Positions 9,680 through 22,858 of a stretch of 64,000 bases of DNA are shown piece by piece. The position numbers were made by a program, and so were the translations under genes. Under the pieces are notes generated by a model. It was not told the origin of the DNA, made no database searches, and saw only the letters and a program-made list of their open reading frames with translations. Position 1 is the first letter of the stretch. Every line of letters begins with the position of its first letter. The stretch spans positions 1 through 64,000 of the forward strand of contig JANXTY010000032.1 in the NCBI GenBank assembly GCA_025352145.1, in the 5' to 3' direction. The stretch is from Oxalobacteraceae bacterium (GTDB lineage Bacteria > Pseudomonadota > Gammaproteobacteria > Burkholderiales > Burkholderiaceae_D).

Positions 9680-9915
9680 CCAGATTTTCCATTAAGACGA
9701 GTTCAAGTGTGCGTCTGGCAAGGGTGCAGCAGGGGTTTCGAATGACAGGTCATTCGCCTGCGTAACGGTGTTCGCGTATCAGCGAACATACGCCCTGCAA
9801 GGGCGCCGACGCGGCGGCCTCTATGCCGCAAGGAGAAGGGTGTTCCACTGGAACGCCGAAGCTGCCAGGCGGTGCGCCAGAGGGGCAATGGGACTCGTCT
9901 TAATGAAAAATCTGG
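9680..9915. mobile_element. MITE-like element: 23-bp inverted repeats enclosing a series of hairpins
   Basis: The arms at 9680-9702 and 9893-9915 are reverse complements with one mismatch in 23 (shared core ATTAAGACGAGT). Between them lie at least five short perfect stem-loops: 9740-9755 (GAATGAC/GTCATTC), 9769-9788 (TGTTCGC/GCGAACA), 9792-9804 (GCCCT/AGGGC), 9842-9854 (GTTCCA/TGGAAC) and 9869-9879 (GGCG/CGCC). No transposase is encoded. A minus-strand open frame across it is Arg-rich and looks like a by-product of the GC-rich stems. No obvious target-site duplication flanks it. It could be a non-autonomous transposable element, a REP-like cluster, or a structured RNA. Confidence 0.65.
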
Positions 9916-10042
9916 GTTAAAAAATGCAGGCAAAAAATAGCGGGGATTGGTGCCACATCGCCGCAGCGGCGTTATGTCTTATTCTAGTTGTGTTGCCTTG
10001 GCCCACACCCTTGCAGGGCGCATCTGCGTTTGATTGATCCAT

Positions 10043-10119
10043 GTCTGAATGCGTCGCCTAAAATGTTATGATGTCGCGGTATTAGGAGATGTCATTTAGG
10101 CACAAATGGCGATTCAGAC
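10043..10119. repeat. Interrupted inverted repeat upstream of smc
   Basis: Two paired arms are nested. GTCTGAAT (10043-10050) matches ATTCAGAC (10112-10119). GCCTAAAATG (10056-10065) matches CATTTAGGC (10093-10101) with one bulged A. The repeat ends 45 bp before the smc start codon and would fold into a large hairpin in the smc leader, or serve as a dyad site for a protein. Confidence 0.6.
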
Positions 10120-10164
10120 CGGGATTTATTTTAGGTCCCATTTTCACTTGGAACAGATGATAAC

Positions 10165-13100
10165 GTGCGTTTAACTTCTATTAAATTATCGGGATTTAAA
10201 TCCTTTGTCGATCCAACTAATTTTCAGGTTCCGGGCCAGCTGGTTGGGGTAGTAGGACCTAACGGTTGCGGAAAATCAAATATCATTGACGCGGTGCGCT
10301 GGGTTTTAGGTGAATCCAAGGCGTCCGAGTTGCGTGGCGAATCGATGCAAGACGTTATTTTTAACGGTTCGACCCACCGCAAACCGGCGGGCCGTTCTTC
10401 GGTCGAACTGGTATTTGATAATGGCGATGGCAAGGCCTCCGGTCAATGGGGGCAATACGCAGAAATAGCGGTCAAGCGCACCTTGACGCGCGATGGTACA
10501 TCGACTTATTACATCAATAATCAGGCAGTACGTCGGCGCGATATTCAAGATATTTTTCTGGGTACCGGGTTGGGGCCACGCGCTTACGCCATCATCGGAC
10601 AAGGCATGATTTCGCGGATTATTGAATCGCGCCCTGAAGAATTGCGGGTCTTCCTGGAGGAGGCCGCAGGCGTTTCCAAGTATAAAGAACGACGCCGGGA
10701 AACCGAAAACCGATTGCACGATACGCGCGAAAATCTTCTCCGGGTAGAAGACATTCTGCGCGAGCTCAACGCCAATCTTGAGAAGCTGCAAGCACAGGCT
10801 GCAGTAGCGACAAAATTCCACACATTGCAATCGGAGCAGGACGAAAAGCAAAAGCTCTTGTGGTTGTTGCGTAAAAATGAGGCGGCGGGTGAGCAAGCGA
10901 AATTTCTCCGTGATATTGAACAAGCGCAAACCGATCTGGAAGAACAAACTGCCACACTACGTCACGTTGAAACCGACCTGGAACACAGGCGCCAATCGCA
11001 CTATGCTGCCGGTGACCGAATGCATCAGGCGCAGGGGCATTTGTATCAGACGAATTCTGAGATCGGTAGTCTAGAAGCGCAAATCAAATTTGTGATCGAG
11101 TCGCGTAATCGCCTTCAATCGCAATTGACTGCATTGACGGCGCAACGCGACCAATGGCAACGCCAGGGCCAGTTAAATCAAGAAGAGTTGTCGGAAGCAG
11201 AGTTCCGGCTCGAGGAGCTAACGGCCCGCGTCGAGCAATCGCAGGAAACGGCGCAGCAGCACAACGACCGCCTTCCCGCTCTCGAACAGACTTGGCGCGA
11301 GGCCCAGCTCAAGACTACTGAATCACGCGGCAAGATCATGCAGGTGCAGCAGCAGATAGAACTGGAATCGGCGCATCAACGTAACGCATCGAATATTTTG
11401 CAAAGCTTGGGCGGCCGCCGTGAACGATTGTCACAGGAAAAAAATGGACTGAACCTGCCGGACAGTACGCATCTGTCCAATCTGAAAATCGAGCTCGAAG
11501 AAAAACAACTGGCGCTCGAAGAAGCTACGCATTTGCTGGAAGCAGCGCAAGAGCAACAGCCGCAACTGGAAGAAGAACGTCGCAGCACGCAAGCGCAGGT
11601 CAACACCGAAAGCGCCAACAACGCGCAGCTCGAAGCACGTTTGAATGCGCTGAAACAGCTGCAGGAAAACGTACAGACTCAGGGAAAAGTACAACCTTGG
11701 TTGAAGAAGCATGAACTCGATCAACTGCCGCGTTTATGGCAAAAACTGAACATCGAACAAGGTTGGGAAACTGCGCTGGAGTCGATTCTGCGCGAGCGTA
11801 CAGCAGCGCTGGAAGTATCCAATATTGACTGGGCCCAGGCATTTTTCGGCGACTTGCCTCCAGCCAAGCTGGCATTGTTTACGCCAAATGCAGTTGCTGA
11901 GTCTGCTGCCAGTGATGCGCCGGTTGGATTGAAGCCATTTCTGGGTTTATTAAAGTTGAACGACCCGGGCTTGCGCGCCTTGTTGCAAGACTGGTTGCAC
12001 AACGTGTTTGTTGCAGAGGACATCGCGACCGCATTTGCAGAGCGCACTAAATTGCCGCCCGGTGCTTATTTTGTCAGCAAGCAAGGACATGTCATCGGCA
12101 AGGCGAGTGTGCGTTTTTATGCAGCCGATGCTGAGCAGGATGGAATGCTGGCGCGTCAACAGGAAATCGACAATCTGACCAAGCAGTTACGTGTTCAGCA
12201 GATGTTGGCCGATGAGGCGAAATCACGTTCGATTCGTGCTGAGGCAGCGCTGTCGAATGGGATGCGTCAGCTCCAGGACTTACGTCAGCGGTCAAGCACG
12301 TTGACGCAGGCGGTACACGGTTTGCAGATCGAGGTCGTGAAGCTTTCGGAAGTGCAGGAGAGATTCAATCAACGCAGTATGCAAATTGCCAGCGACCTGG
12401 CTGAAATTTCTGGACAGGAAGTCGAACAGCAACAGATTAAGATGGAATCGGAAGAAAAATTCGAACAGCTCGATGCTGAGTTGGCCGAGCTGCAAGGTAG
12501 TCACGAAGACAGTCAAACCGATTACCTGCTGAAAGAGCAGCAGTTAAGTGATGCGCGTCAACGCTTACGCGAAATGGAACGTGGGGCGCAAGATGCCACC
12601 TATCTGGAAAAATCCCAGCGCAGCAAAATCGACGAACTGAAACGTAATATTGCGACTGCACGAGAACAAACCGCCCAGTTATTTTCTAGCATGGAGCAAG
12701 GCCATCTTGAGTTGGAAAGTCTGGATGATCAGGCCGCGCAAGCCGGTTTGCAGTCTTTGCTCGACAGACGTACCGATCAGGAACGTGCCTTGGCCGATGC
12801 CCGGCATGAACTTGATCAGATTACTCAGCAACTTCGACATAGTGAAGAAGCACGATTGCAAGCCGAACGAAACTTGCAGCCGCAGCGCGATAAGATCATG
12901 GATCTCCAGCTCAAGGAGCAGGCAGCACGACTCAATCAAGAGCAATATGCACAGCAGTTGATTGAAGCGGTAGCCGATGAGGCAGCCCTGTCCGAAAAAT
13001 TGCATGCGGATCTAAGGCCATCCTATCTGCAAGGGGAAGTCACCCGTCTCAATAACGCGATCGTTGCCTTGGGGGCGGTCAATCTCGCCGCTTTGGAGGA

Positions 13101-13691
13101 ATTGGCACAAGCGTCTGAGCGGAAGAATTTTCTCGATGCGCAAAATGCCGACTTGACCGAAGCGATCAATACGCTGCAAGATGCGATTCACAAAATAGAC
13201 AAGGAAACGCGCGCCTTGTTGCAAGACACTTTCGACAAGGTCAATGGACATTTCGCCGAACTGTTCCCCATTTTATTCGGTGGCGGACAGGCAAAATTAA
13301 TCATGACCGGCGATGAAATTCTTGACTCCGGCGTACAGGTGATGGCGCAACCGCCGGGCAAGAAAAACGCGACGATTCATCTGTTGTCGGGTGGAGAAAA
13401 AGCCTTGACTGCAACGGCGTTAGTATTTTCGATGTTCCAGTTAAATCCCGCACCATTTTGTCTCCTTGATGAGGTTGATGCACCGCTGGACGATGCCAAT
13501 ACGGAACGTTTCTGCAACATGGTAAAACGTATGTCGGCCAACACACAGTTTTTGTTTATTTCCCACAATAAAATCGCGATGGAAATGGCGCAACAATTAA
13601 TTGGGGTGACGATGCAAGAGCAAGGTGTGTCACGCATAGTGGCTGTGGATATGGAGTCTGCGGTAAATTTTGTCTCTGAGGTGAAAGCAGC

Positions 13692-13695
<4 letters not shown>
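10165..13695 (+). CDS. smc: Chromosome segregation protein SMC
   Basis: Structural maintenance of chromosomes ATPase that compacts and segregates the chromosome with ScpA/ScpB. The 1176-residue protein has Walker A GPNGCGKSN at residues 31-39, two long coiled-coil arms rich in Gln/Glu/Arg (about 170-510 and 670-1000), a hinge around 515-660 (after LQENVQTQGKVQPWL), signature LLSGGEKAL near 1075 and Walker B FCLLDEVDAPLDDAN near 1105. The start is GTG, followed by RLTSIKLSGFKSF, which matches the invariant SMC N-terminus. Its stop overlaps the zipA start by four bases (ATGA), so smc, zipA and ligA are translationally coupled. Confidence 0.97.
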
Positions 13696-16801
<3,106 letters not shown>

Positions 16802-17011
16802 GGAGAAGCGCTTGGTCATTATTGTCACGAACGGATGGGTTCAATGGAGTGAGGTTTGCCATTAGTCCCAATCCATCGTAGGAGTACGGCATGCCGTGGC
16901 CCTTAGTTGGTACAGCCTCGAAAAATAGCTGTACCAGTGCCGGGTGCGCTGCGTAATAACATCAGATCCTAACAACAAAATGCAAACACAAACAACTCCA
17001 GGAAATTACGA
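16802..17011. other. Intergenic region between ligA and def holding a repeat copy
   Basis: No coding potential was seen. It contains the dispersed repeat copy at 16886-16967, and the def leader with AGGA (CTCCAGGAAATT) before the ATG at 17012. Confidence 0.7.
16886..16967 (+). repeat. Dispersed intergenic repeat, copy A
   Basis: The segment starts with the palindrome ACGGCATGCCGT (16886-16897). A perfect 8-bp stem follows, GGTACAGC (16909-16916) with GCTGTACC (16928-16935). It ends with GCGCTGCGTAATAACATCAG and then AT (16946-16967). Copy B at 51921-52037 has the same palindrome core and nearly the same end motif in the same order, lacking only TA in the end motif. Confidence 0.55.
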
Positions 17012-17548
17012 ATGAGCGTAAGAGAGATCTTGAAAATGGGCGATCCACGACTGTTGCGCCCCGCAGAAACAGTCAAAGAATTTGGCACGCCCGAATTGGA
17101 TGCGTTGATTGCAGACATGTTCGACACCATGCACGCGGCTAATGGGGCCGGATTAGCGGCGCCTCAGATCGGGGTGAATTTGCAGCTCGTCATCTTCGGT
17201 TTTAAACAGAATCCACGGTACCCGGATGCCCCCCAGGTGCCGGAAACCATCTTGATTAATCCCCTCTTGACGCCTCTCTCGGACGCCATTGAAGACGGCT
17301 GGGAAGGGTGCTTATCGGTACCGGGCATGCGTGGAATGGTGCCGCGTTGGGCCCAATTGCACTATCGGGGTTTCGATCAATACGGCAATGGCATCGACCG
17401 ATCGGTAGAGGGATTTCATGCCCGTGTGGTGCAACATGAAGCGGATCATTTGCTCGGTGTGCTTTATCCAATGCGCATGAAGGATTTATCACAATTTGGA
17501 TTTGCTGACGTGATGTTTCCTGATATGGATCCTGGTGAAGATGAATGA
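17012..17548 (+). CDS. def: Peptide deformylase
   Basis: Fe/Zn hydrolase that removes the formyl group from nascent N-formylmethionine. The 178-residue protein carries motif 1 [10 protein letters not shown] at residues 45-54, motif 2 EGCLSVPG with the metal-binding cysteine, and motif 3 QHEADHLLG with both metal histidines and the catalytic Glu. Spacing and length fit a functional class I enzyme. It is not next to fmt, as the main def often is, so this is probably an additional deformylase. It stands alone between ligA and the DUF1800 gene. Confidence 0.95.
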   Translation: MSVREILKMGDPRLLRPAETVKEFGTPELDALIADMFDTMHAANGAGLAAPQIGVNLQLVIFGFKQNPRYPDAPQVPETILINPLLTPLSDAIEDGWEGCLSVPGMRGMVPRWAQLHYRGFDQYGNGIDRSVEGFHARVVQHEADHLLGVLYPMRMKDLSQFGFADVMFPDMDPGEDE

Positions 17549-18037
17549 GACAGGGTGCTTTGGACCGTCGATGATAGAAGATCGGAGATGGGATGAAGCC
17601 GAAGTAAAGTCCGTAGATACTGCTGCAGTTTTTGTATTTTTGTTCCTTATATGAGGGGTACATGAGGGGTATGAGGTTCCAATGACCTGATGTTTGAGGA
17701 ATTTACATCGTCCATTCATTAATTTTTCCATTTTTTTGCCATGCAAGGGAGAGGATCTTGCAATTCAGAAACTATGGTGCTATGTTTCCACAAGGCACTC
17801 TTCGGAAAAATTATCCGCTCGCATAAACAAATGTAACAAAGTTTTTTTTATCGGGTAACGTGAAATAGTTAGTTGTACGATCAACCCATTGAGTGACGCC
17901 GTTGCGTAATATTGTAAAAATGAATTGGTTCACAATTTAGGTGTGCACTGAGTAATAAAAAATAGTGTCAAAGGCAGTTGAGAAATCTTGTTTCTGAATG
18001 TTGCTACGTACTTTCGACCATGACAATTGAAGGCACA
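17549..18037. other. AT-rich non-coding region before the DUF1800 gene
   Basis: 489 bp with no credible gene on either strand. It includes a tandem 11-bp direct repeat, ATGAGGGGTAC/ATGAGGGGTAT, at 17651-17672. It becomes AT-rich towards 17820-17960, as expected for a promoter region, but no clear -35/-10 pair could be fixed. The frame of the next gene is open from 17978, but that stretch is judged upstream of the true start. Confidence 0.6.
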
Positions 18038-20380
18038 ATGATGGATTTTTTTAAAAAAATATGCAAAGTGCGTTTCATTGCAAGCCTGTCTTTGGCCCTT
18101 TTGGTTGGATGCGGAAGCAGTGACGATAGTGCAAAGACCACAGGTGTTCAACCCCAGTTGCGAGCAAGTGGCGCTATCGCTTCGGATTACAAAACGATTG
18201 TGCAGCAGCTTTACATTTCTTATTTTGGCAGACCTGCGGATACTGGCGGCCTCGCCAATTTTGAAGCCCAACTTGCCGCCCTCGGTGGGCCAACCGATAT
18301 CCAAAAACTGGATCAAGCCTACCGTAGTAGCCCGGGCATCAAAGCGCTGGTCGATGGATTCGGCGCAAGTGCCGAATCTGCCGCTCTCTATTCGGGGGAC
18401 GATAATGCTTTTATCACCGCGATTTACACCAATGTATTGAATCGTGCGCCGGATGCACCTGGTTTAGCATTTTGGGTGAATGCCATTCGTAGTGGTTCGC
18501 TGACCAGGGCAAATGCGGCGGCCTCAATTATGGCGGGGGCTTTGGCAAATACCACTACCCAAGGAACCCTGGATGCAAACCTGGTCAATAATAAGGTTGC
18601 TGTCGGTAGTAATTTTACTGACACCTTGATCACAACAAAAAACTTTGGTTATAGCGGCAATGCGGCCGCAGCTACTGTGCGTTCGATGTTGACGAGCGTT
18701 ACTGCGGCCACTAACACTACGGCGTTTCAGACCACCATTGATCAGGTGGTCGGTGGCTTGAAAGTGAGTGATAATCAGGCCGCCCGTTTTCTGTTGCAGG
18801 CACAATTCTCGGCATCGACTGATGAAATTGCGAGCGTTCAGGCCAAGGGCCCTGCGGTGTGGTTGGCAGAACAGATGAACGCGACGCCCGGCATTAAGGG
18901 TTGGGACTGGCTGGATGCGAACGGCTATAACATGGCTAATAGTGCCCGTTATTACGATCAGGAGTATGTGTCGGATCGCATGATCTGGAATCAGTTATTG
19001 ACCTCGCCCGATGCAGTACGAAAACGGGCTGCACTCGCTTTATCGGAAATGCTCGTGGTATCCATCTCAGGTGTAGATCTAACATGGCGCGGCCATGCCA
19101 TGGCGTCCTACTGGGATTCTTTGTCAGCCAATGCCTTCGGTAATTTCAGAACCCTATTGGAAGAGGTGACCCTGAATGCGGCTACGGGAAAATATCTCAA
19201 TACTATGGGGAACCTGAAAGAAAATTCTGCGGGTCGTCAGCCAGATGAGAACTACGCGCGCGAAGTGATGCAGCTTTACACTATCGGCTTATATAAGCTC
19301 AATTTGGATGGTACAGAACAGGTCGATGCCAGCGGTAACAAAATTGATACTTACACTGCGGATGACGTGAGTAATCTGGCGCGGGTATTCACGGGTTATA
19401 ACGCACAGCCTGCTACCGGTGGCACAACTCTGGTACCGAGCGATAATAACCGTCTCATCCCGACGACTTCTGTCGTGGTGTCGCCGATGGCCTTGAATGC
19501 CAATAATCATTCAACATTAGCGGTTAATTTTTTGGGCATTAATATTGCTGCGAATACTAATGCAGCAACGGCTCTACAGATTGCTCTAGACGGCCTCTTC
19601 AATCATCCTAATGTTGGCCCGTTTTTGGCGAAGCAGATGATTCAGCGTCTCGTTACCAGCAATCCAAGTCCTGCTTACGTGGCGCGGGTAGCATCGATAT
19701 TCAATAACAACGGCAATAACGTGCGGGGAGATCTCAAGGCAGTATTTACTGCGATCTTACTTGATGATGAAGCGCGTTCTGATATAGGCATTACGCAAGT
19801 TGGGTTTGGAAAATTGCGAGAACCGATGTTGCGGTTTGTCCAATGGGGTCGCACTTTTGCCGACTCAAGTACCCGTGGAAGTTGGAAGATTGGCGATCTC
19901 TCCAACCCCGCTACTCAATTGGAAGAAAGTCCTTTGCATTCGCCCACGGTGTTTAATTTTTTCCGCCCTGGATATGTCCCCCCTTCTACTGCCATTGCTA
20001 GCAATAATCTGGTGGCGCCAGAGTTTCAGATTGTCAATGAGAGTTCCGTTGGCGGCTACCTGAACTTTATGCAAACGTCTATTCGGAACGGCTTCTTTAC
20101 TTCTAATTCTGACTTGCCAGGTAACAATCTAGGTGGCGTCACTATTGCGGCGAACTATACGGATGAACTAGCGTTAGTTACTGATCCGTCTGCTTTGGTG
20201 AGTCGCTTGAATTTGCTGCTTTGTGCCGGCAGATTGTCCAGCGCAACCCAGAGCCTGATTGTACAGACACTGAATGCGACAGCAGTGACGGCAGCTAGTA
20301 CCAATAGCCAAAAACTTGACCGTGTTGGACTGGCGGTTTTCTTGGTGATGGCATCACCTGAATATCTGGTTCAAAAATAG
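18038..20380 (+). CDS. DUF4214-DUF1800 lipoprotein
   Basis: A predicted exported lipoprotein of about 780 residues. With the ATG at 18038 (GAAGG 4 bp upstream), the N-terminus is a signal peptide with lipobox LLVGC and lipid-modified Cys25, followed by GSSDDS. Residues about 50-200 contain DUF4214-type repeats (ISYFGRPADTGGLANFEAQL, YTNVLNRAPDAPGLAFWVNA). The rest is a DUF1800 domain, with the typical NYAREVMQLYTIGLY and FNFFRPGYVPP motifs. DUF1800 proteins have no established enzymatic role. The next gene encodes a DUF1501 protein, the usual partner, 12 bp downstream. The DUF4214 fusion is less common and may mediate attachment to surface polymers (inference). Confidence 0.85.
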   Translation: MMDFFKKICKVRFIASLSLALLVGCGSSDDSAKTTGVQPQLRASGAIASDYKTIVQQLYISYFGRPADTGGLANFEAQLAALGGPTDIQKLDQAYRSSPGIKALVDGFGASAESAALYSGDDNAFITAIYTNVLNRAPDAPGLAFWVNAIRSGSLTRANAAASIMAGALANTTTQGTLDANLVNNKVAVGSNFTDTLITTKNFGYSGNAAAATVRSMLTSVTAATNTTAFQTTIDQVVGGLKVSDNQAARFLLQAQFSASTDEIASVQAKGPAVWLAEQMNATPGIKGWDWLDANGYNMANSARYYDQEYVSDRMIWNQLLTSPDAVRKRAALALSEMLVVSISGVDLTWRGHAMASYWDSLSANAFGNFRTLLEEVTLNAATGKYLNTMGNLKENSAGRQPDENYAREVMQLYTIGLYKLNLDGTEQVDASGNKIDTYTADDVSNLARVFTGYNAQPATGGTTLVPSDNNRLIPTTSVVVSPMALNANNHSTLAVNFLGINIAANTNAATALQIALDGLFNHPNVGPFLAKQMIQRLVTSNPSPAYVARVASIFNNNGNNVRGDLKAVFTAILLDDEARSDIGITQVGFGKLREPMLRFVQWGRTFADSSTRGSWKIGDLSNPATQLEESPLHSPTVFNFFRPGYVPPSTAIASNNLVAPEFQIVNESSVGGYLNFMQTSIRNGFFTSNSDLPGNNLGGVTIAANYTDELALVTDPSALVSRLNLLLCAGRLSSATQSLIVQTLNATAVTAASTNSQKLDRVGLAVFLVMASPEYLVQK

Positions 20381-20392
20381 AAGACGACCATT

Positions 20393-21853
20393 ATGCACTT
20401 CATAGATCCCCAAAAACTTGCGCGACGCGCTTTCCTGAAACGTGCAGGAGCGCTTTCTCTTTCTGGAACAGCGTTACCATTTGCCTTGAATCTGGCCGCA
20501 ATGGGCGAAGCCGCAGCCTTCGACGCGACCGACTACAAGGCCTTGGTCTGCGTTTTTCTGTATGGCGGTTGTGACTATGCGAACACGGTCATCACCTATG
20601 ATGACCCTAGTTACAAGCTTTACTCCACCGTTCGTCCAGGAATTGGCTTGCCTAATGGAACTGGAGGAATTGGAATTGACAAAACGATCCTAGGCCCCAC
20701 GTTGCTTACACCGACTATCGCGCTTCCGAACGGACGTCAGTATGCGCTGCATCAATCGATGGGTGCTCTGACCAATCTGTTTAACAGCGGAAAGGCGGCG
20801 ATCCAATTAAATGTCGGCCCATTGGTGGTCCCGCTTACCAAGACTCAATATTTGAGTTCTGATCGCAATACTTATCCTATTCCGCCTAAATTATTTTCTC
20901 ATAATGACCAGCAGTCGACATGGCAGTCATCTTCCCCGGAAGGATCGAAGATTGGATGGGGGGGAACTCTTGGGGATCTGGCGTTGTCAAGCAATACCAA
21001 TTCTTTGTTTACGTGTATTTCAGTGACAGGCAATGCCGTGTTTTTATCTGGGAAAACAGCATTTCCCTATCAAGTCAGCACTACAGGTGCGGTGCCTATT
21101 AATGGCGTTAAGAGCAATATATATAATTCTTCGGCTGCCAGCGCTGCTTTAAACACTCTGATTAGTCAAAGCCGGACCGACATGTTCGAGAAAGAATATA
21201 ACCGTGTACCGGCACGTTCCATCGCCGCCGAAGCACAGGTTAGCGCTGCGCTGGCGGGTACTTCTTTGAAGACTATTTTCCCTTCACCCAATTCATTGGC
21301 AGATCAGCTAAAAATAGTTGCGCGTTTGATTGCTTCGCGTAGTGCAATGGGAGCGAAACGTCAGGTATTTATGGTCTCATTGGGGGGATTCGATCTACAT
21401 GATAATCTCATCAAAAATCAAACTATCTTGCTTACTCAGCTGAGCGAGGCAATGAGCGCGTTTTATAGCGCGACGGTTGAGTTGGGAGTGGCTGATAAAG
21501 TGACGGCTTTTACCGCATCGGACTTCGGACGTACTTTACAGTCCAATGGTGACGGCAGCGACCACGGTTGGGGTAGTCATCACTTCATGGTGGGCGGAGC
21601 GGTAAAAGGCGGTGCTTTTTATGGAAGTGCTCCTCCGGTCAGTGTGGGTAGTACCAGCGCACCCGACGATCAATGGCATGTCGGACAAGGGCGGCTACTG
21701 CCTAGTACATCGGTCGATCAGTATGCGGCCACATTAGCGACCTGGTTTGGAGTAACAGCGAGTGAAATGCCAGGAATTTTACCGAATTTGAAAAATTTTG
21801 GCGCTGCCGCTGGCCGCCCGGATTATCCAACCAACCTGGGTTTTATGGGGTAG
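20393..21853 (+). CDS. Tat-exported DUF1501 protein
   Basis: A 486-residue protein with a twin-arginine signal (ARRAFLKRAG, then hydrophobic ALSLSGTALPFALNLAA), so it is probably exported folded to the periplasm. The DUF1501 region shows FLYGGCDYANTVI, SLGGFDLHDNL, FTASDFGRTLQSNGDGSDHG and HHFMVGGAVKGG. DUF1501 belongs to the alkaline-phosphatase/sulfatase-like fold, and the D/H-rich segments (DFGRT, SDHGWGSHHF) look like its metal-ligand region, so a hydrolase is possible, though the substrate is unknown. The Cys/Ser nucleophile of sulfatases is not evident to me. It forms a two-gene operon with the DUF1800 lipoprotein upstream. Confidence 0.85.
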   Translation: MHFIDPQKLARRAFLKRAGALSLSGTALPFALNLAAMGEAAAFDATDYKALVCVFLYGGCDYANTVITYDDPSYKLYSTVRPGIGLPNGTGGIGIDKTILGPTLLTPTIALPNGRQYALHQSMGALTNLFNSGKAAIQLNVGPLVVPLTKTQYLSSDRNTYPIPPKLFSHNDQQSTWQSSSPEGSKIGWGGTLGDLALSSNTNSLFTCISVTGNAVFLSGKTAFPYQVSTTGAVPINGVKSNIYNSSAASAALNTLISQSRTDMFEKEYNRVPARSIAAEAQVSAALAGTSLKTIFPSPNSLADQLKIVARLIASRSAMGAKRQVFMVSLGGFDLHDNLIKNQTILLTQLSEAMSAFYSATVELGVADKVTAFTASDFGRTLQSNGDGSDHGWGSHHFMVGGAVKGGAFYGSAPPVSVGSTSAPDDQWHVGQGRLLPSTSVDQYAATLATWFGVTASEMPGILPNLKNFGAAAGRPDYPTNLGFMG

Positions 21854-21973
21854 GCGTCTGAAGGCATACAGATCAGAAAATGGCTTGTTCAATGGGTATG
21901 GTGTATAGCTGCGCCCGCGCCGCAAAATAATCAAAAAGTGATTTTTCCAGAAGCGGCCAATTTGTTTCATCCG

Positions 21974-22720
21974 CTAGAACTGTTCATCTGGACGGAGATA
22001 GCGCCATTCTCCTACAGGTAAATCCCCCAGCTTTACGCGTCCTATTCGTACCCGTTTCAATCCAATAACCTTTAGATCCACGGCTTCGCACATGCGGCGA
22101 ATTTGCCTTTTTTTTCCTTCACGCAAGATAAAACTCAGTTGATCTTCGTTTTGCCAACGCACGACTGCCGGGAGTAGTTTCTTACCGTCAAGCCAGAGGC
22201 CGTGATTGAGACGCTTGAGTTGAGCATCGGGTAGCTTACCTTCCTTTGTATATTTCACGCGCACTAGATATTCTTTTTCAACTGTCGTGTCCTGTCCTAT
22301 CAAGTGTTTCGCGATACGTCCATCTTGCGTCAGAACCAACAGGCCGATTGAGTCAATGTCGAGGCGTCCGGCAGGAACCAAACTGCGCAATTGCGTCGGA
22401 TGGAATTTCTCGGTTGATGGGTCTGCCTTCCAGTGCGTCTCTGCCTTAATCAGTGCAATAGCGGGCGTGTAACCGTCTTCCGCCTGACCGCTGACGTAGC
22501 CCATAGGTTTGTTGATCAGAATAGTGACACGCTTGGATTGCTCGGCGCTAGCCTGGCGTTCAACGGAAATATTTTGTGACGCCAATACTTTGCTACCTAG
22601 CTCGGATACCACGCGACCATCAACACGTACCCAGCCTTTTGCAATCCATTCATCTGCTTCGCGACGCGAGCAAAGACCCAGTTCAGACATACGTTTTGAT
22701 AAGCGAAGAGGTTCAGTCAT
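21974..22720 (-). CDS. rluF: RsuA/RluF-family rRNA pseudouridine synthase
   Basis: Converts a uridine in rRNA to pseudouridine. The 248-residue protein starts with an S4 RNA-binding domain (RLSKRMSELGLCSRREADEW, residues 6-25). The catalytic Asp lies in PAGRLDIDSIGLLVLTQDG, and EGKKRQIRRMCEA near the C-terminus is the family K/R motif. The arrangement of S4 plus the RsuA-type catalytic domain, and the sequence INKPMGYVSGQ, point to RluF/RluB/RluE; RluF is the best guess but the target base cannot be settled from sequence. It is convergent with the DUF1501 gene. Confidence 0.8.
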   Translation of the reverse strand: MTEPLRLSKRMSELGLCSRREADEWIAKGWVRVDGRVVSELGSKVLASQNISVERQASAEQSKRVTILINKPMGYVSGQAEDGYTPAIALIKAETHWKADPSTEKFHPTQLRSLVPAGRLDIDSIGLLVLTQDGRIAKHLIGQDTTVEKEYLVRVKYTKEGKLPDAQLKRLNHGLWLDGKKLLPAVVRWQNEDQLSFILREGKKRQIRRMCEAVDLKVIGLKRVRIGRVKLGDLPVGEWRYLRPDEQF

Positions 22721-22858
22721 GTGTGCAAAGAATTATTGAGATGAGTAAAGAAGCGTCCACTATATTTTCTTGACGGCGCAATCCAATTGGGGAGGTAAGT
22801 GTGTTTGATAAATGCTCACACGAGAACAACAGGCATGCCATATCAGATAAAAATTTCT

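Larger units (their letters stand above)
9383..10164. other. Non-coding 782-bp region between dapC and smc
   Basis: The divergent gap between dapC (minus) and smc (plus) contains no credible gene. It holds the bounded hairpin-rich element at 9680-9915 and the inverted repeat at 10043-10119, listed separately. The remainder shows nothing I can name, although promoters for both dapC and smc must lie here. Confidence 0.7.

Noticed and set aside
9680-9915. Possible retron msr/msd RNA
   Set aside because: No adjacent reverse transcriptase exists; the only RT in the window belongs to the group II intron 35 kb away.
9703-9933. Arg-rich 76-codon frame on the minus strand inside the hairpin-rich element
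   Set aside because: It is explained by the GC-rich stems and the terminal repeat. It lacks an SD, its composition is unlike the neighbours, and it spans the repeat arm.
17651-17672. Tandem 11-bp repeat after def
   Set aside because: Two units only, with no related sites or regulatory pattern; noted in the region entry.
21854-21973. AAAAAGTGATTTTT stem between the DUF1501 and RluF-like genes as a shared terminator
   Set aside because: The stem is only five A-T pairs, too weak to support a call.
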